64,000 nt of DNA from Paenibacillus harenae DSM 16969. GTDB lineage: Bacteria > Bacillota > Bacilli > Paenibacillales > Paenibacillaceae. Shown piece by piece: positions 45,648 through 53,776 of the stretch. Made by a program: the position numbers and the translations under genes. The notes under the pieces are model-generated. The model saw only the letters and a list, made by a program, of their open reading frames with translations. It was not told the DNA's origin and did not search any database. Where the stretch lies: contig NZ_KE383842.1 of assembly GCF_000422465.1 (NCBI RefSeq), forward strand, positions 641,845 through 705,844, read 5' to 3'. Position 1 is the first letter of the stretch. Every line of letters starts with the position of its first letter.

Positions 45648-46721
45648 ATGCCAAACGATAGAGTAAAACGGCTCCGTCAATTGCTCGAGGAGCAAGGCTT
45701 TGAAGCGATACTGGTTGGAAGCGGGCACAACCGCCGATATTTAAGCGGATTTACGGGGTCGTCCGGCATGGTGCTTATCACGCCTTCCGAAAGCTATTTG
45801 TTGACGGACTTCCGTTATCGCACGCAGGCGCCGAAGCAGGCTGCCGGGTTTCAAATTGTCGAGCACGGTCCGAGCCCGATCGACAACGTGCGCGAGCTGC
45901 TGGAGCAGAACAAGCTTGCGAAGCTCGCGTTCGAGCAAGACCATGTCGTGTACGGCGAGTTTGCATCATGGACGAAAGCGCTGCCGGGCATTTCATTAGA
46001 GCCTGCGTCCGGCTTGATCGAGAGACTTCGGATGATCAAAGAGGAATCCGAGCTGCAGATCATGCAGGAGGCGGCCGATCTTGCGGACGCTACGTTTCAA
46101 CACATTTTGAAGCTGATTCGTACGGGCGTTCGCGAAACGGATATCGCGCTTGAAATGGAAGTGTACATGAGAAGCCACGGCGCAATCTCATCGTCATTCG
46201 ATACGATTGTGGCTTCAGGAGAACGTTCGGCGCTGCCGCACGGCGTCGCCAGTGACCGCTTGATCGGCACAAATGAATTTGTAAAACTGGATTTCGGCGC
46301 TTACTATAAGGGGTACTGCTCCGATTTAACCCGCACGGTCGTTGTCGGAACGCCTACGGAGAAGCATTTGGAGATTTACAATATCGTATTGGAAGCGCAG
46401 CTTCATGCACTCGAGCATATTAAGCCGGGGATGAGCGGCCGCGAAGCGGACGCTTTAGCTCGCGACGTCATTGCCAAATACGGTTACGGCGATCTGTTCG
46501 GGCATGGTACCGGACACGGGCTCGGCATGGAAATTCATGAAGCGCCAAGACTATCCAAGCTAAGCGACACGATTTTAACCCCGGGCATGACCGTGACGGT
46601 AGAGCCAGGCATTTACGTACCCGGCTTCGGCGGGGTGCGGATCGAGGATGACATCGTCATTACGGAATCCGGTATTAAAATATTAACCTCTTCGCCAAAG
46701 GAATTGATTACTTTAGGTTAA
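45648..46721 (+). CDS. yqhT: Xaa-Pro aminopeptidase-like M24 peptidase (YqhT)
   Basis: 357 residues with the creatinase-like N-terminal domain and the pita-bread C-terminal domain. Metal ligands are seen in VKLDFGAYYKGYCSDLTRTV (two Asp), GHGTGHGLGMEIHEAP (His), TVTVEPGIYVPG (Glu) and GVRIEDDIVIT (Glu). It should remove N-terminal residues before proline. Between aroQ and efp as in B. subtilis. Confidence 0.92.
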   Translation: MPNDRVKRLRQLLEEQGFEAILVGSGHNRRYLSGFTGSSGMVLITPSESYLLTDFRYRTQAPKQAAGFQIVEHGPSPIDNVRELLEQNKLAKLAFEQDHVVYGEFASWTKALPGISLEPASGLIERLRMIKEESELQIMQEAADLADATFQHILKLIRTGVRETDIALEMEVYMRSHGAISSSFDTIVASGERSALPHGVASDRLIGTNEFVKLDFGAYYKGYCSDLTRTVVVGTPTEKHLEIYNIVLEAQLHALEHIKPGMSGREADALARDVIAKYGYGDLFGHGTGHGLGMEIHEAPRLSKLSDTILTPGMTVTVEPGIYVPGFGGVRIEDDIVITESGIKILTSSPKELITLG

Positions 46722-46751
46722 GGGAACTATTCATTCAGGAGGGAATCAGCA

Positions 46752-47309
46752 ATGATTTCAGTAAACGATTTTAAGACAGGCTTGACCGTACAAGTAGACT
46801 CCGATATTTTCACCGTGCTTGACTTTCAACACGTAAAACCAGGCAAAGGCGCTGCGTTCGTACGCTCCAAGCTGAAGAACCTCCGTAACGGCAACGTTGT
46901 AGAGAAAACATTCCGGGCAGGCGAAACAATCGGCCGCGCGATCATCGAAAACCGTGAAGTGCAGTATTTGTACAATTCCGGATCCGAATACACGTTCATG
47001 GATAACGAAACCTACGACCAGTTCAACCTGGACAAGAAGCAGCTCGAATGGGAGCTCAACTTCCTGAAGGAAAATATGAACGTAAACATTTCGAGCTACC
47101 AAGGCGAAATTCTCGGCATTCAAATGGCGAACAGCGTTGAACTGAAAGTAATCGAAACAGAGCCTGGCGTAAAAGGCAACACCGCGCAAGGCGCAACGAA
47201 AAACGCGAAGGTTGAAACCGGCCTTAACGTTCAAGTTCCATTGTTCATTAACGAAGGCGATGTATTGCTCATCGATACCCGTGAAGGCAAATACATTTCC
47301 CGCGCTTAA
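46752..47309 (+). CDS. efp: Translation elongation factor P
   Basis: 185 residues, three beta-barrel domains. The modifiable lysine lies in [17 protein letters not shown] at about residue 32, the position that carries a 5-aminopentanol group in B. subtilis. EF-P relieves ribosome stalling at proline stretches. AGGAGGGAATC precedes ATG 46752. Terminator follows. Confidence 0.96.
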   Translation: MISVNDFKTGLTVQVDSDIFTVLDFQHVKPGKGAAFVRSKLKNLRNGNVVEKTFRAGETIGRAIIENREVQYLYNSGSEYTFMDNETYDQFNLDKKQLEWELNFLKENMNVNISSYQGEILGIQMANSVELKVIETEPGVKGNTAQGATKNAKVETGLNVQVPLFINEGDVLLIDTREGKYISRA

Positions 47310-47319
47310 GCATGACAGG

Positions 47320-47349
47320 ACCGTCCGATAGTATTCGGGCGGTTTTTTT
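47320..47349 (+). terminator. Terminator after efp
   Basis: ACCGTCCGA pairs with TCGGGCGGT (one wobble), six-base loop, followed by seven T residues. Confidence 0.85.
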
Positions 47350-47380
47350 GCATGCGGATATACCCACTGGGCATGGGTTT

Positions 47381-47390
47381 GTGGTATAAT
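47381..47390 (+). promoter_or_regulatory. Extended -10 promoter of the aspartokinase gene
   Basis: TGGTATAAT (TG at 47382-47383, TATAAT at 47385-47390) is a full extended -10. The -35 region is weak. The leader to TTG 47433 is only about 35 bases, too short for a lysine riboswitch. Confidence 0.6.
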
Positions 47391-47432
47391 ATTGACTTGT
47401 ATGTATATGTCGAGGTTGGGAGTGAGGCAGCT

Positions 47433-48686
47433 TTGTCGTTGATCGTGATGAAGTTTGGCGGAAGCTCGGTCGGAACACCGGAGCGGATGAAGAGAGTCGC
47501 AAAGCGAATAGTTGAGAGACAGCAGGAGGGCAACGATATCGTTGTTGTCGTTTCTGCTATGGGAGATACGACAGATGACCTGATCGACCAATCGAAGCTG
47601 CTAAATCCGAACCCGCCTTCGCGGGAAATGGATATGCTGCTTACGGTTGGCGAGCAAATTTCGATTGCTTTGCTTTCGATGACCATCCATCAGCTGGGTA
47701 CGGGGGCTGTCTCGTTTACGGGATGGCAAGCCGGGATCCGTACGGAAGCGGTTCATGGGAAAGCAAAGATGACCCGTATTAATCCGGAGCGCGTATTCAA
47801 AGCGCTGGATCAGGGCAATGTTGCTATCATTGCAGGTTTTCAAGGAATGACGGAAGAAGGGGAAATCACGACGCTCGGCCGCGGCGGCTCCGACACCACA
47901 GCGGTGGCGATGGCGGCGGCGATGAATGCCGATGTCTGCGAAATTTACACTGATGTAGACGGCGTGTATTCAACGGATCCGCGTGTCGTGAAAAATGCCC
48001 GTAAGCTGGGCGAGATTTCATATGATGAGATGCTTGAGCTCGCGAATTTGGGCGCAGCGGTTCTTCATCCGCGCGCCGTGGAATACGCAAAGCATAATCA
48101 TGTAAAGCTTGTCGTCAGATCAAGCTTTACCCAGAACGAAGGTACAAGCGTAAAGGAGGAAGCGGTCATGGAGCAGGGCGTGGTCGTTCGAGGCATCGCG
48201 TTTGATAAAAATGTAGCCAGAATCAGCATAATGGGCGTAGAAGACGTTCCAGGCGTGCTTGCTAACGTATTTGGCGCGTTGGCGAATAACGGGATTGATG
48301 TAGACATTATCGTACAGAGCGGTGTTCTGGACGGCAAAGCCGATTTCTCCTTCACCGTGTCCGGAGATGACGAGGATAAAGCCATTTCGGTTATTGAAGG
48401 AATCCGCAGTACCGTGCCATTCCGCGAAGCGACATCCGAATCGAATTTAGTGAAGATTTCGATCGTGGGAGCCGGCATGGTCAGCAATCCGGGCGTGGCT
48501 GCGAAAATGTTCGAGTCGATCTCGTCGCTCGGCGTAAGCATCAAGATGGTAAGCACATCGGAAATTAAAGTATCATGCGTCATTTCCGCAGAGCCGCTGA
48601 ATGATGTCGTTCGCGCGCTTCATACGGCGTACGGGCTGGATACGGCCGAGCAAGCGTTCGTTGGCGGACCGCAGGACCGCCGCTAA
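47433..48686 (+). CDS. lysC: Aspartate kinase (LysC, aspartokinase II type)
   Basis: 417 residues from the chosen TTG 47433, which lies behind GGGAGTGAGG. Kinase domain motifs KFGGSSVGT, SAMGDTTDDL, TVGEQISIALLSM and TLGRGGSDTTAVAMAAAMNADVCEIYTDVDGV, then two ACT domains (from ISIMGVEDVPGVLANVF and VKISIVGAGMVSNPGVAAKMF). First step to lysine, threonine, methionine and diaminopimelate (needed for spore dipicolinate). An internal start at codon 246 would give the beta subunit, as in B. subtilis LysC. Confidence 0.93.
   Translation: MSLIVMKFGGSSVGTPERMKRVAKRIVERQQEGNDIVVVVSAMGDTTDDLIDQSKLLNPNPPSREMDMLLTVGEQISIALLSMTIHQLGTGAVSFTGWQAGIRTEAVHGKAKMTRINPERVFKALDQGNVAIIAGFQGMTEEGEITTLGRGGSDTTAVAMAAAMNADVCEIYTDVDGVYSTDPRVVKNARKLGEISYDEMLELANLGAAVLHPRAVEYAKHNHVKLVVRSSFTQNEGTSVKEEAVMEQGVVVRGIAFDKNVARISIMGVEDVPGVLANVFGALANNGIDVDIIVQSGVLDGKADFSFTVSGDDEDKAISVIEGIRSTVPFREATSESNLVKISIVGAGMVSNPGVAAKMFESISSLGVSIKMVSTSEIKVSCVISAEPLNDVVRALHTAYGLDTAEQAFVGGPQDRR
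48152..48170 (+). promoter_or_regulatory. Internal ribosome binding site and start for aspartokinase beta subunit
   Basis: AAAGGAGG at 48152-48159 lies eight bases before an in-frame ATG at 48168, codon 246 of lysC, at the join of kinase and ACT domains (MEQGVVVRGIAF). B. subtilis lysC makes its beta subunit from an internal start at the same place. Confidence 0.75.
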
Positions 48687-48782
48687 ATTAAACTGCTGCA
48701 GCAAAGGGTCCTTATTATTTTTCTCACAAGCAGAAACGCCTGCCTCTCGTCCTTGTCAGAGGACGCAAACCGTTTTGTGATG

Positions 48783-48830
48783 AATTCTAAGCGCATATTA
48801 AGCCGTTAAGCTTATAAATCTTAGAATTTA
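48783..48830 (+). repeat. Palindromic intergenic repeat, copy 2
   Basis: Holds CTAAGCGCATAT, AAG, CTTATAAAT and CTTAGAAT in the same order as the minus strand of copy 1 (38744-38783). The outer AATTCTAAG and CTTAGAATT arms are complementary, so it can form a hairpin. Confidence 0.65.
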
Positions 48831-48835
48831 AAATA

Positions 48836-48884
48836 GGGGATGCTCCGAAGGTTGGAATGATAAACCTTAGAGCATCCCCTTTTT
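48836..48884. terminator. Bidirectional terminator between lysC and DUF441 gene
   Basis: GGGGATGCTC pairs with GAGCATCCCC, with a second inner AAGGTT/AACCTT stem, followed by TTTTT. Confidence 0.85.
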
Positions 48885-48897
48885 CATATCTACCCGT

Positions 48898-49353
48898 TTA
48901 TCCGCCCATCAGCTTAAAAAGTTTGTACAAGATAGCTGTAATGCCGGCCGCCATTAGCGGTCCAACGGGCACTCCGCGCATAAACACGATTCCGATAATG
49001 GAGCCGATAACAAGCCCGACAATGATCTGAGGATCGATCCGAAGCAGGTCGAGGCCTTTCCCGTTTATATATGTTGCCGCAGCTCCGCCCATCAAGGCCA
49101 ACCATCCGGGCCATGTGGTCAGGATGGTTGTAATGTCCTTCGTTTGTATTTTGCCTGCGGCGAACGGAACCAGAACGCTCAAGGTGAGAAACAGCAAGCC
49201 AAGCTCCAGCCCGCGGCGTTCAATCGTCGGCAGAAACCGTTCCAGATGGATAAGCTTTACGGCAAGCAAAAGACAGGCAGCCGTCGCAATAATCGGCGAC
49301 CGTCCAATTAATCCTATAATGATGAGAGCGACTAAAACGATTTCTCCAGCCAT
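48898..49353 (-). CDS. DUF441 / UPF0756 membrane protein
   Basis: About 151 residues with four to five hydrophobic segments ([87 protein letters not shown]). The pattern [12 protein letters not shown] and NGKGLDLL is that of DUF441 (YtwI/YeaL). Function unknown. The start is ATG 49353 with GAGGAG eight bases upstream. Confidence 0.85.
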   Translation of the reverse strand: MAGEIVLVALIIIGLIGRSPIIATAACLLLAVKLIHLERFLPTIERRGLELGLLFLTLSVLVPFAAGKIQTKDITTILTTWPGWLALMGGAAATYINGKGLDLLRIDPQIIVGLVIGSIIGIVFMRGVPVGPLMAAGITAILYKLFKLMGG

Positions 49354-49444
49354 TGCGTATGACTCCTCATCCATCATAATGAAAGCGGCACCGTTGTTAG
49401 CGGCGATTGTTCATTATATGGACAAACCGTCTCATATATGTCTG

Positions 49445-50155
49445 TTAAGCACGGGTAAGCTGGTCGCCGTTCAATCTCGGGACAACCTGATAGATGTCGA
49501 TCGCCGTGCAAACCTCGATATCCCGTTTCATTCCAAGCTTCAACAAGCGCTTTCCCGAGCTCCCGTTCGTTACCGTTTCCTTCAAGCTCGAGGCTTGATT
49601 TCGGTACATGGCCAACATTGCCGTTCCGAAATCGTCCGTTTCGACCGTAACGCCGCTCAGGGCATGCAGCCGATCGAGCAAGAGCCCTGCGCATAAGCCG
49701 TCCTCAATCGCAAATTCATCATGGCTGCCCGCGCATAAAATAATGACATCCCTACGCAGTTCGACAGCGGCGCGGGCGCAAGCCTCCGCATTAAGGAAGG
49801 AGGCGGTCAATACATAATCCGCGCGCATCGATTTGTGAATGGCGCGGGTCCCGTTCGTTGTCGTCAGCACGATCCGTTTGCCGGCGACGACGTGCTCCGC
49901 ATACTCCACTGGTGAATTTCCCAAGTCAAAGCCGGCGATTTTCCGGCAAAACCGCTCTCCACCAAGCAAATCCCCCGGCCGCTGCAGCGTTCTGGCTTCC
50001 ATGACCGTCTCAGCCGGAATGACGCATAACGCCCCTGCCGCGATAGCCGTAACAATGGTGCTGGTTGCTCGAAGCGCATCGATGATGATGGCCGTTTTAT
50101 GATGGAATCTGGCTGAGCTTGCTTCATTAACGCTGGATACTACTTGAACCTGCAT
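49445..50155 (-). CDS. comB: 2-phosphosulfolactate phosphatase (ComB family)
   Basis: 236 residues. ComB motifs are AIIIDALRATSTIVTAIAAGA, GNSPVEYAEHVVAGKRIVLTTTNGTRAI, IILCAGSHDEFAIEDGLCAGLL and DDFGTAM. It removes phosphate from phosphosulfolactate to give sulfolactate, the route to coenzyme M in methanogens and to sulfolactate in Bacillus spores (yitC there). The neighbouring comA supplies its substrate. It is preceded by GGGGGGACCTAAC with ATG 50155. Confidence 0.9.
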   Translation of the reverse strand: MQVQVVSSVNEASSARFHHKTAIIIDALRATSTIVTAIAAGALCVIPAETVMEARTLQRPGDLLGGERFCRKIAGFDLGNSPVEYAEHVVAGKRIVLTTTNGTRAIHKSMRADYVLTASFLNAEACARAAVELRRDVIILCAGSHDEFAIEDGLCAGLLLDRLHALSGVTVETDDFGTAMLAMYRNQASSLKETVTNGSSGKRLLKLGMKRDIEVCTAIDIYQVVPRLNGDQLTRA

Positions 50156-50209
50156 GTTAGGTCCCCCCTTTCTTTGTGAAGCAGCTGCTAACGTTGAGGA
50201 GACGCAGGT

Positions 50210-51037
50210 TTAGATCATATAGATGTACGGCTCGCTCACACGGCTGAAATGAAATGTATCGGATCGCAGCCCGCGGCGCATTGCCTCAAGCGACAGGGCG
50301 TCCGTCTGCGCGATGTTGCCCAGGTGAACATTGGAGCCAAACTGCTGGAGCAAATAAACCTGCTGCTGCTTTAAGGGAGCTTCCCACATCAGCTTGCCGC
50401 AATCGGTCACCTTGTTCAGAACTTCCTCCAGGGCAGCCTCCAGGCAATTGCCCTCCTCATCGAATAATCCGACATTTATGCCCGATTCCCTCGCTTCGAC
50501 CGTAATAAGGGCGGAGCCGGCTTCCAGATCGCAGTCTGCGGTAAAAGCGAGCTCATCCGGATCAATTATAGAGCCGGCTGCTTTTTTGCCATATTCCGTA
50601 ACGACGTAAAGTCCGCGTTCGATACCTTCTTTGATCAGCGAGGTTCTCCGTTTGCGGTCCAGCTCGATGGTTCCGTCAGAAACCTCCAATCCGTTAAAGC
50701 CCAGAGCGCAGACCTTATCCAAAAAAGGGCCGATGGCCTGCTGTTGTACGGCGGCTTCCAATAATGTGCCACCAGGCATGATAATGAGGCCTTGCTCCTT
50801 GGCGAGCTTCAGCTTGCTCTGCAGCACCTCAGGCGAATAAAGGACGGAAGTTCCGAAGGCAAGCTTTACTATATCGACATACGGTCCGGCAACTTTAATG
50901 AAATCGTAAAACGCATTCGGCCCCATTCCTTTGTCGATGACCATCGTTTGACCGATCCGGCTCTTACGGTTTGATGCCCGCTGCCCGCTTGGGTCTTGCA
51001 GCAGAGTTTGCCACTCTTCTGAAGTTGCGATTCTCAT
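50210..51037 (-). CDS. comA: Phosphosulfolactate synthase (ComA family)
   Basis: About 275 residues, a TIM barrel that adds sulfite to phosphoenolpyruvate. Visible are TMVIDKGMGPNAFYDFIKVAGPYVDIVKLAFGTS, IIMPGGTLLEAA, GFNGLEVSDGTIEL, VVTEYGKK and LITVEARESGINVG, all ComA signatures. It forms a pair with comB, 54 bases downstream. The start is probably ATG 51037, nine bases after GAGGAG; ATG 51043 is closer than normal. In B. subtilis the homologue (yitD) is expressed in sporulation. Confidence 0.9.
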   Translation of the reverse strand: MRIATSEEWQTLLQDPSGQRASNRKSRIGQTMVIDKGMGPNAFYDFIKVAGPYVDIVKLAFGTSVLYSPEVLQSKLKLAKEQGLIIMPGGTLLEAAVQQQAIGPFLDKVCALGFNGLEVSDGTIELDRKRRTSLIKEGIERGLYVVTEYGKKAAGSIIDPDELAFTADCDLEAGSALITVEARESGINVGLFDEEGNCLEAALEEVLNKVTDCGKLMWEAPLKQQQVYLLQQFGSNVHLGNIAQTDALSLEAMRRGLRSDTFHFSRVSEPYIYMI

Positions 51038-51186
51038 CCTCATTGTCTCCTCTGTTTGTAATAATGTTGAAGCTTGAATCAATTATTCACTATATGCATC
51101 AACCGTTAGGCAGGTGTCCGGCATGAAAAGGAGACAAGCGTGCATATATTTATAAAACGAATATTTAGAAGGGAGGAGATGTGCTC

Positions 51187-51453
51187 ATGCTCAATAAAAT
51201 CGTACTGACCATGGCATCGCTTCGTCTAACCTCTGGCACGATCGAGATTTGCGCTGCGCTTCTGATGCTGCGTCTTAATCAAATCGATAAAGCGTTAGTC
51301 GTTAATTCGTCTCTGGCGTTAGTAGGACCGCTCATCCTGATCGCGACCACTACGGTCGGGTTAGTCGGATTATCAGATAAGCTGTCGCCCTCGAAATTTA
51401 TATGGGTAGCGGCGGGAGTCATTTGTCTGATGATCGGCATTTTAAAAAAATAA
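51187..51453 (+). CDS. yqhV: YqhV family small membrane protein (DUF2619)
   Basis: 88 residues with three hydrophobic segments (ICAALLMLRLNQIDKALVVNSSLALVGPLILIATTTVGLVGLS and FIWVAAGVICLMIGILK). It sits just before spoIIIAA, as in B. subtilis. ATG 51187 is preferred to GTG 51181, which touches the GGGAGGAGAT site. Function unknown, sporulation-linked by position. Confidence 0.85.
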   Translation: MLNKIVLTMASLRLTSGTIEICAALLMLRLNQIDKALVVNSSLALVGPLILIATTTVGLVGLSDKLSPSKFIWVAAGVICLMIGILKK

Positions 51454-51483
51454 TAGACTTATAATCTAGCAAATGGTGTGAGA

Positions 51484-51512
51484 CATATTTTCGCGGGTAC
51501 AAGCATACAAAT
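51484..51512 (+). promoter_or_regulatory. Sigma-E promoter of the spoIIIA operon
   Basis: CATATT at 51484-51489 and CATACAAAT at 51504-51512 are 14 bases apart, fitting the sigma-E consensus for mother-cell genes. Position 40 bases before spoIIIAA matches the known control of the operon. Confidence 0.75.
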
Positions 51513-51551
51513 AGGTACTACGAAGGACAAACATCCGGGAGTGATGATGGC

Positions 51552-52601
51552 ATGCTCGCACGCGTTGTACACTTGCTGCCCACGGAACTTAAAACTCTGC
51601 TGGAGCGCCTTCCAGAACAAATGCAGGAGCAGCTTGAGGAAATCCGGATTCGAGAGGGAAGACCGCTCGAAATCGGATTTCGCGGACAATCCAGATTTAT
51701 GATGATTGACGGAAATTTAAGGCAAACGGCAGACGGAGCGTACAAGCCTTCGGCGGATACATGCCGCAAGCTTCTCGAGCGAATTACGAATTATTCGCTC
51801 TACGCCATGGAAGAGGAGCTGCGCAGAGGCTTTATTACCGTATCCGGCGGACACCGGATCGGGCTTGCCGGAAGAACGATTCTAGACGGCGGTTCGGTAA
51901 GAGGCATCCGCGATATCGGAGCATTCAATATCCGGGTGGCAAGGGAAGTCATAGGCGCGAGCGCTCATCTGCTGCCGAAGCTGATTGATCGTACCCGGAA
52001 GACCCTGCATTCGACGCTTATCCTTGCCCCTCCGCAGCAAGGAAAGACGACGCTTGTCAGAGATATAGCCAGAACGGTCAGCTACGGCTTATGGCCTGCG
52101 TATGAAGTGAGCGGCTGGCAGGGCAGAAAAGTGGGGATCGTGGACGAACGTTCGGAAATCGCAGCCTGCGTACGAGGAATACCGACCTTCGATGTCGGTC
52201 CGAGAACCGATGTGATGGACGCTTGTCCGAAAGCGGAAGGCATGATGATGCTGCTCAGGTCCATGTCGCCAGAAGTGCTGATCGCCGATGAAATCGGCCG
52301 GCCGGAGGATGGAGAGGCGATACGGGAAGCGAGCCATGCCGGCATCAGCATAGTCGCTACCGCGCATGCCTATGATTTACAGGATGCGAGAGGAAGACCC
52401 GTACTGCGAAAGCTGCTGGACGAAGGTGCGTTTACTTATGTCGTCGAGCTGAAGCGGACGGAGCAGGGCGTCATGCACCGCGTCGTTTCGGCGGAAACGC
52501 AGGGGAGGCAAGCGTCGAGCGCGCGCGCCGTACCGCTGCGCCGACCGGCAGCCGACGGGGTACATGGACTAACCGGGCGACAGCGAGCTGATGATCCATG
52601 A
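51552..52601 (+). CDS. spoIIIAA: Stage III sporulation protein AA (secretion ATPase-like)
   Basis: 349 residues, AAA/secretion-type ATPase of the A-Q feeding channel. Walker A APPQQGKTTLVRDIAR is at about residues 158-173, Walker B-like EVLIADEIGRPED near 240, and the arginine-rich GIPTFDVGPRTDV between them. It powers the channel from the mother cell side that keeps sigma-G active in the forespore. ATG 51552; overlaps spoIIIAB by four bases. The C-terminal 40 residues are less conserved. Confidence 0.95.
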   Translation: MLARVVHLLPTELKTLLERLPEQMQEQLEEIRIREGRPLEIGFRGQSRFMMIDGNLRQTADGAYKPSADTCRKLLERITNYSLYAMEEELRRGFITVSGGHRIGLAGRTILDGGSVRGIRDIGAFNIRVAREVIGASAHLLPKLIDRTRKTLHSTLILAPPQQGKTTLVRDIARTVSYGLWPAYEVSGWQGRKVGIVDERSEIAACVRGIPTFDVGPRTDVMDACPKAEGMMMLLRSMSPEVLIADEIGRPEDGEAIREASHAGISIVATAHAYDLQDARGRPVLRKLLDEGAFTYVVELKRTEQGVMHRVVSAETQGRQASSARAVPLRRPAADGVHGLTGRQRADDP

Positions 52602-53116
52602 TAAAGCTGCTCGGCGCCGTCCTGATTTTATTCGCCGGCACGATGATCGGTTTCCAGCAGGCGGCACGATTTGTCGAGCGGCCGCGTCAGCTACGGCAGC
52701 TGGCGCATGCGCTGCAGCGGCTGGAGACGGAAATCGGGTACGGGCACACCCCATTGCCTGAAGCGCTGGAACGGACGGCATCGGCGTCGCCGGAACCGCT
52801 TGCCGCTATTTTCCGCAAAGCCGCAAGCGGAGTGTGGGAGACGGAAAGCTTCACCTTCCGCGACAGCTGGGAGCAGGCGGTCCGGACGCAATGGGCGGCC
52901 ACATCGATGCGGGGCAACGAGCAGGCCGTGTTGATCCGATTAGGCTCGATTCTTGGAATAAGCGATAAGGAAGATCAAATGAAGCATATACGACTCGCGT
53001 TACTGCAGCTGAAGGCAGAGGAGGACGCAGCGAGAGACGATCAAGCGCGTTACGAGAAGATGTGGAAAAGTCTCGGCATTTTGATCGCTGTGCTGATCGT
53101 CATTTTGATGGTGTAA
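52598..53116 (+). CDS. spoIIIAB: Stage III sporulation protein AB
   Basis: 172 residues with one N-terminal and one C-terminal hydrophobic helix (GAVLILFAGTMIGFQQA; ILIAVLIVILMV) around a helical domain with RPRQLRQLAHALQRLETEIGYGHTPLPEAL, a GspF-like fold in homologues. ATG overlaps the spoIIIAA stop (ATGA). Confidence 0.93.
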   Translation: MIKLLGAVLILFAGTMIGFQQAARFVERPRQLRQLAHALQRLETEIGYGHTPLPEALERTASASPEPLAAIFRKAASGVWETESFTFRDSWEQAVRTQWAATSMRGNEQAVLIRLGSILGISDKEDQMKHIRLALLQLKAEEDAARDDQARYEKMWKSLGILIAVLIVILMV

Positions 53117-53131
53117 TGGGGTGCCGCACAG

Positions 53132-53335
53132 ATGAACATGGATGTAAGCGCCATTTTCCAAATCGCCGGGATCGGAATCATCATCGCGATGATCCATTCG
53201 GTCCTCAAGCAAATGGGGAAGGAAGATATGGCGCATTGGGTAACGGTTATCGGTTTTGTTGTCGTATTGTTTATGGTGGTCCGGCTCCTCAATGATTTGT
53301 TTACGGAAATTAAAACGATCTTTCTGTTTCAGTAG
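53132..53335 (+). CDS. spoIIIAC: Stage III sporulation protein AC
   Basis: 67 residues, two membrane helices: IFQIAGIGIIIAMIHSVLKQMGKEDMAHW then VIGFVVVLFMVVRLLNDLF. The pattern GKEDMAHW between helices is the SpoIIIAC signature. Small subunit of the A-Q channel. Confidence 0.94.
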   Translation: MNMDVSAIFQIAGIGIIIAMIHSVLKQMGKEDMAHWVTVIGFVVVLFMVVRLLNDLFTEIKTIFLFQ

Positions 53336-53375
53336 GCGTCTTCAGTCGGACGCGCATGCAAGCGGGTGAGCAAAG

Positions 53376-53771
53376 ATGGAAATCGTTCAAATCGTCGGTC
53401 TCGGCCTGATGGCAACCGTACTCATACTCGTTGTCCGGGAGCAAAAGCCGATGTTCGCTTTTTTGCTCGCCGCATTTACAGGATTGTTCATCTTCCTGTA
53501 TGTGATCGGGAAAATCGAAATGGTCATTACGGTCCTGGAGGATTTGGCCAACCGGTCGGGCATCCCCTCCATATACTTGAAGACGATTTTGAAAATTATC
53601 GGGATTGCGTACATTGCAGAGTTCGGAGCGCAAATCGTACGGGACGCAGGCCAGGAAAGTATTGCTTCAAAAATTGAATTCGCCGGCAAAGTGTTCATAC
53701 TTGTCATGGCCGTTCCGATTATTAGCGTAATCGTCGAGACGGTTATCGGCTTGCTGCCGGCCGGGAGCTGA
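53376..53771 (+). CDS. spoIIIAD: Stage III sporulation protein AD
   Basis: 131 residues, four membrane helices. EIVQIVGLGLMATVLILVVREQKP and IYLKTILKIIGIAYIAEFGAQIVRDAGQESIASKIEFAGKVFIL are conserved SpoIIIAD/AC-related blocks. Membrane component of the SpoIIIA-SpoIIQ complex. Starts at ATG 53376. Confidence 0.94.
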   Translation: MEIVQIVGLGLMATVLILVVREQKPMFAFLLAAFTGLFIFLYVIGKIEMVITVLEDLANRSGIPSIYLKTILKIIGIAYIAEFGAQIVRDAGQESIASKIEFAGKVFILVMAVPIISVIVETVIGLLPAGS

Positions 53772-53776
53772 AGCGC

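Noticed and set aside
47391..47432. Lysine riboswitch before aspartokinase
   Set aside because: The leader is only about 35-40 bases and has no L-box features or terminator.
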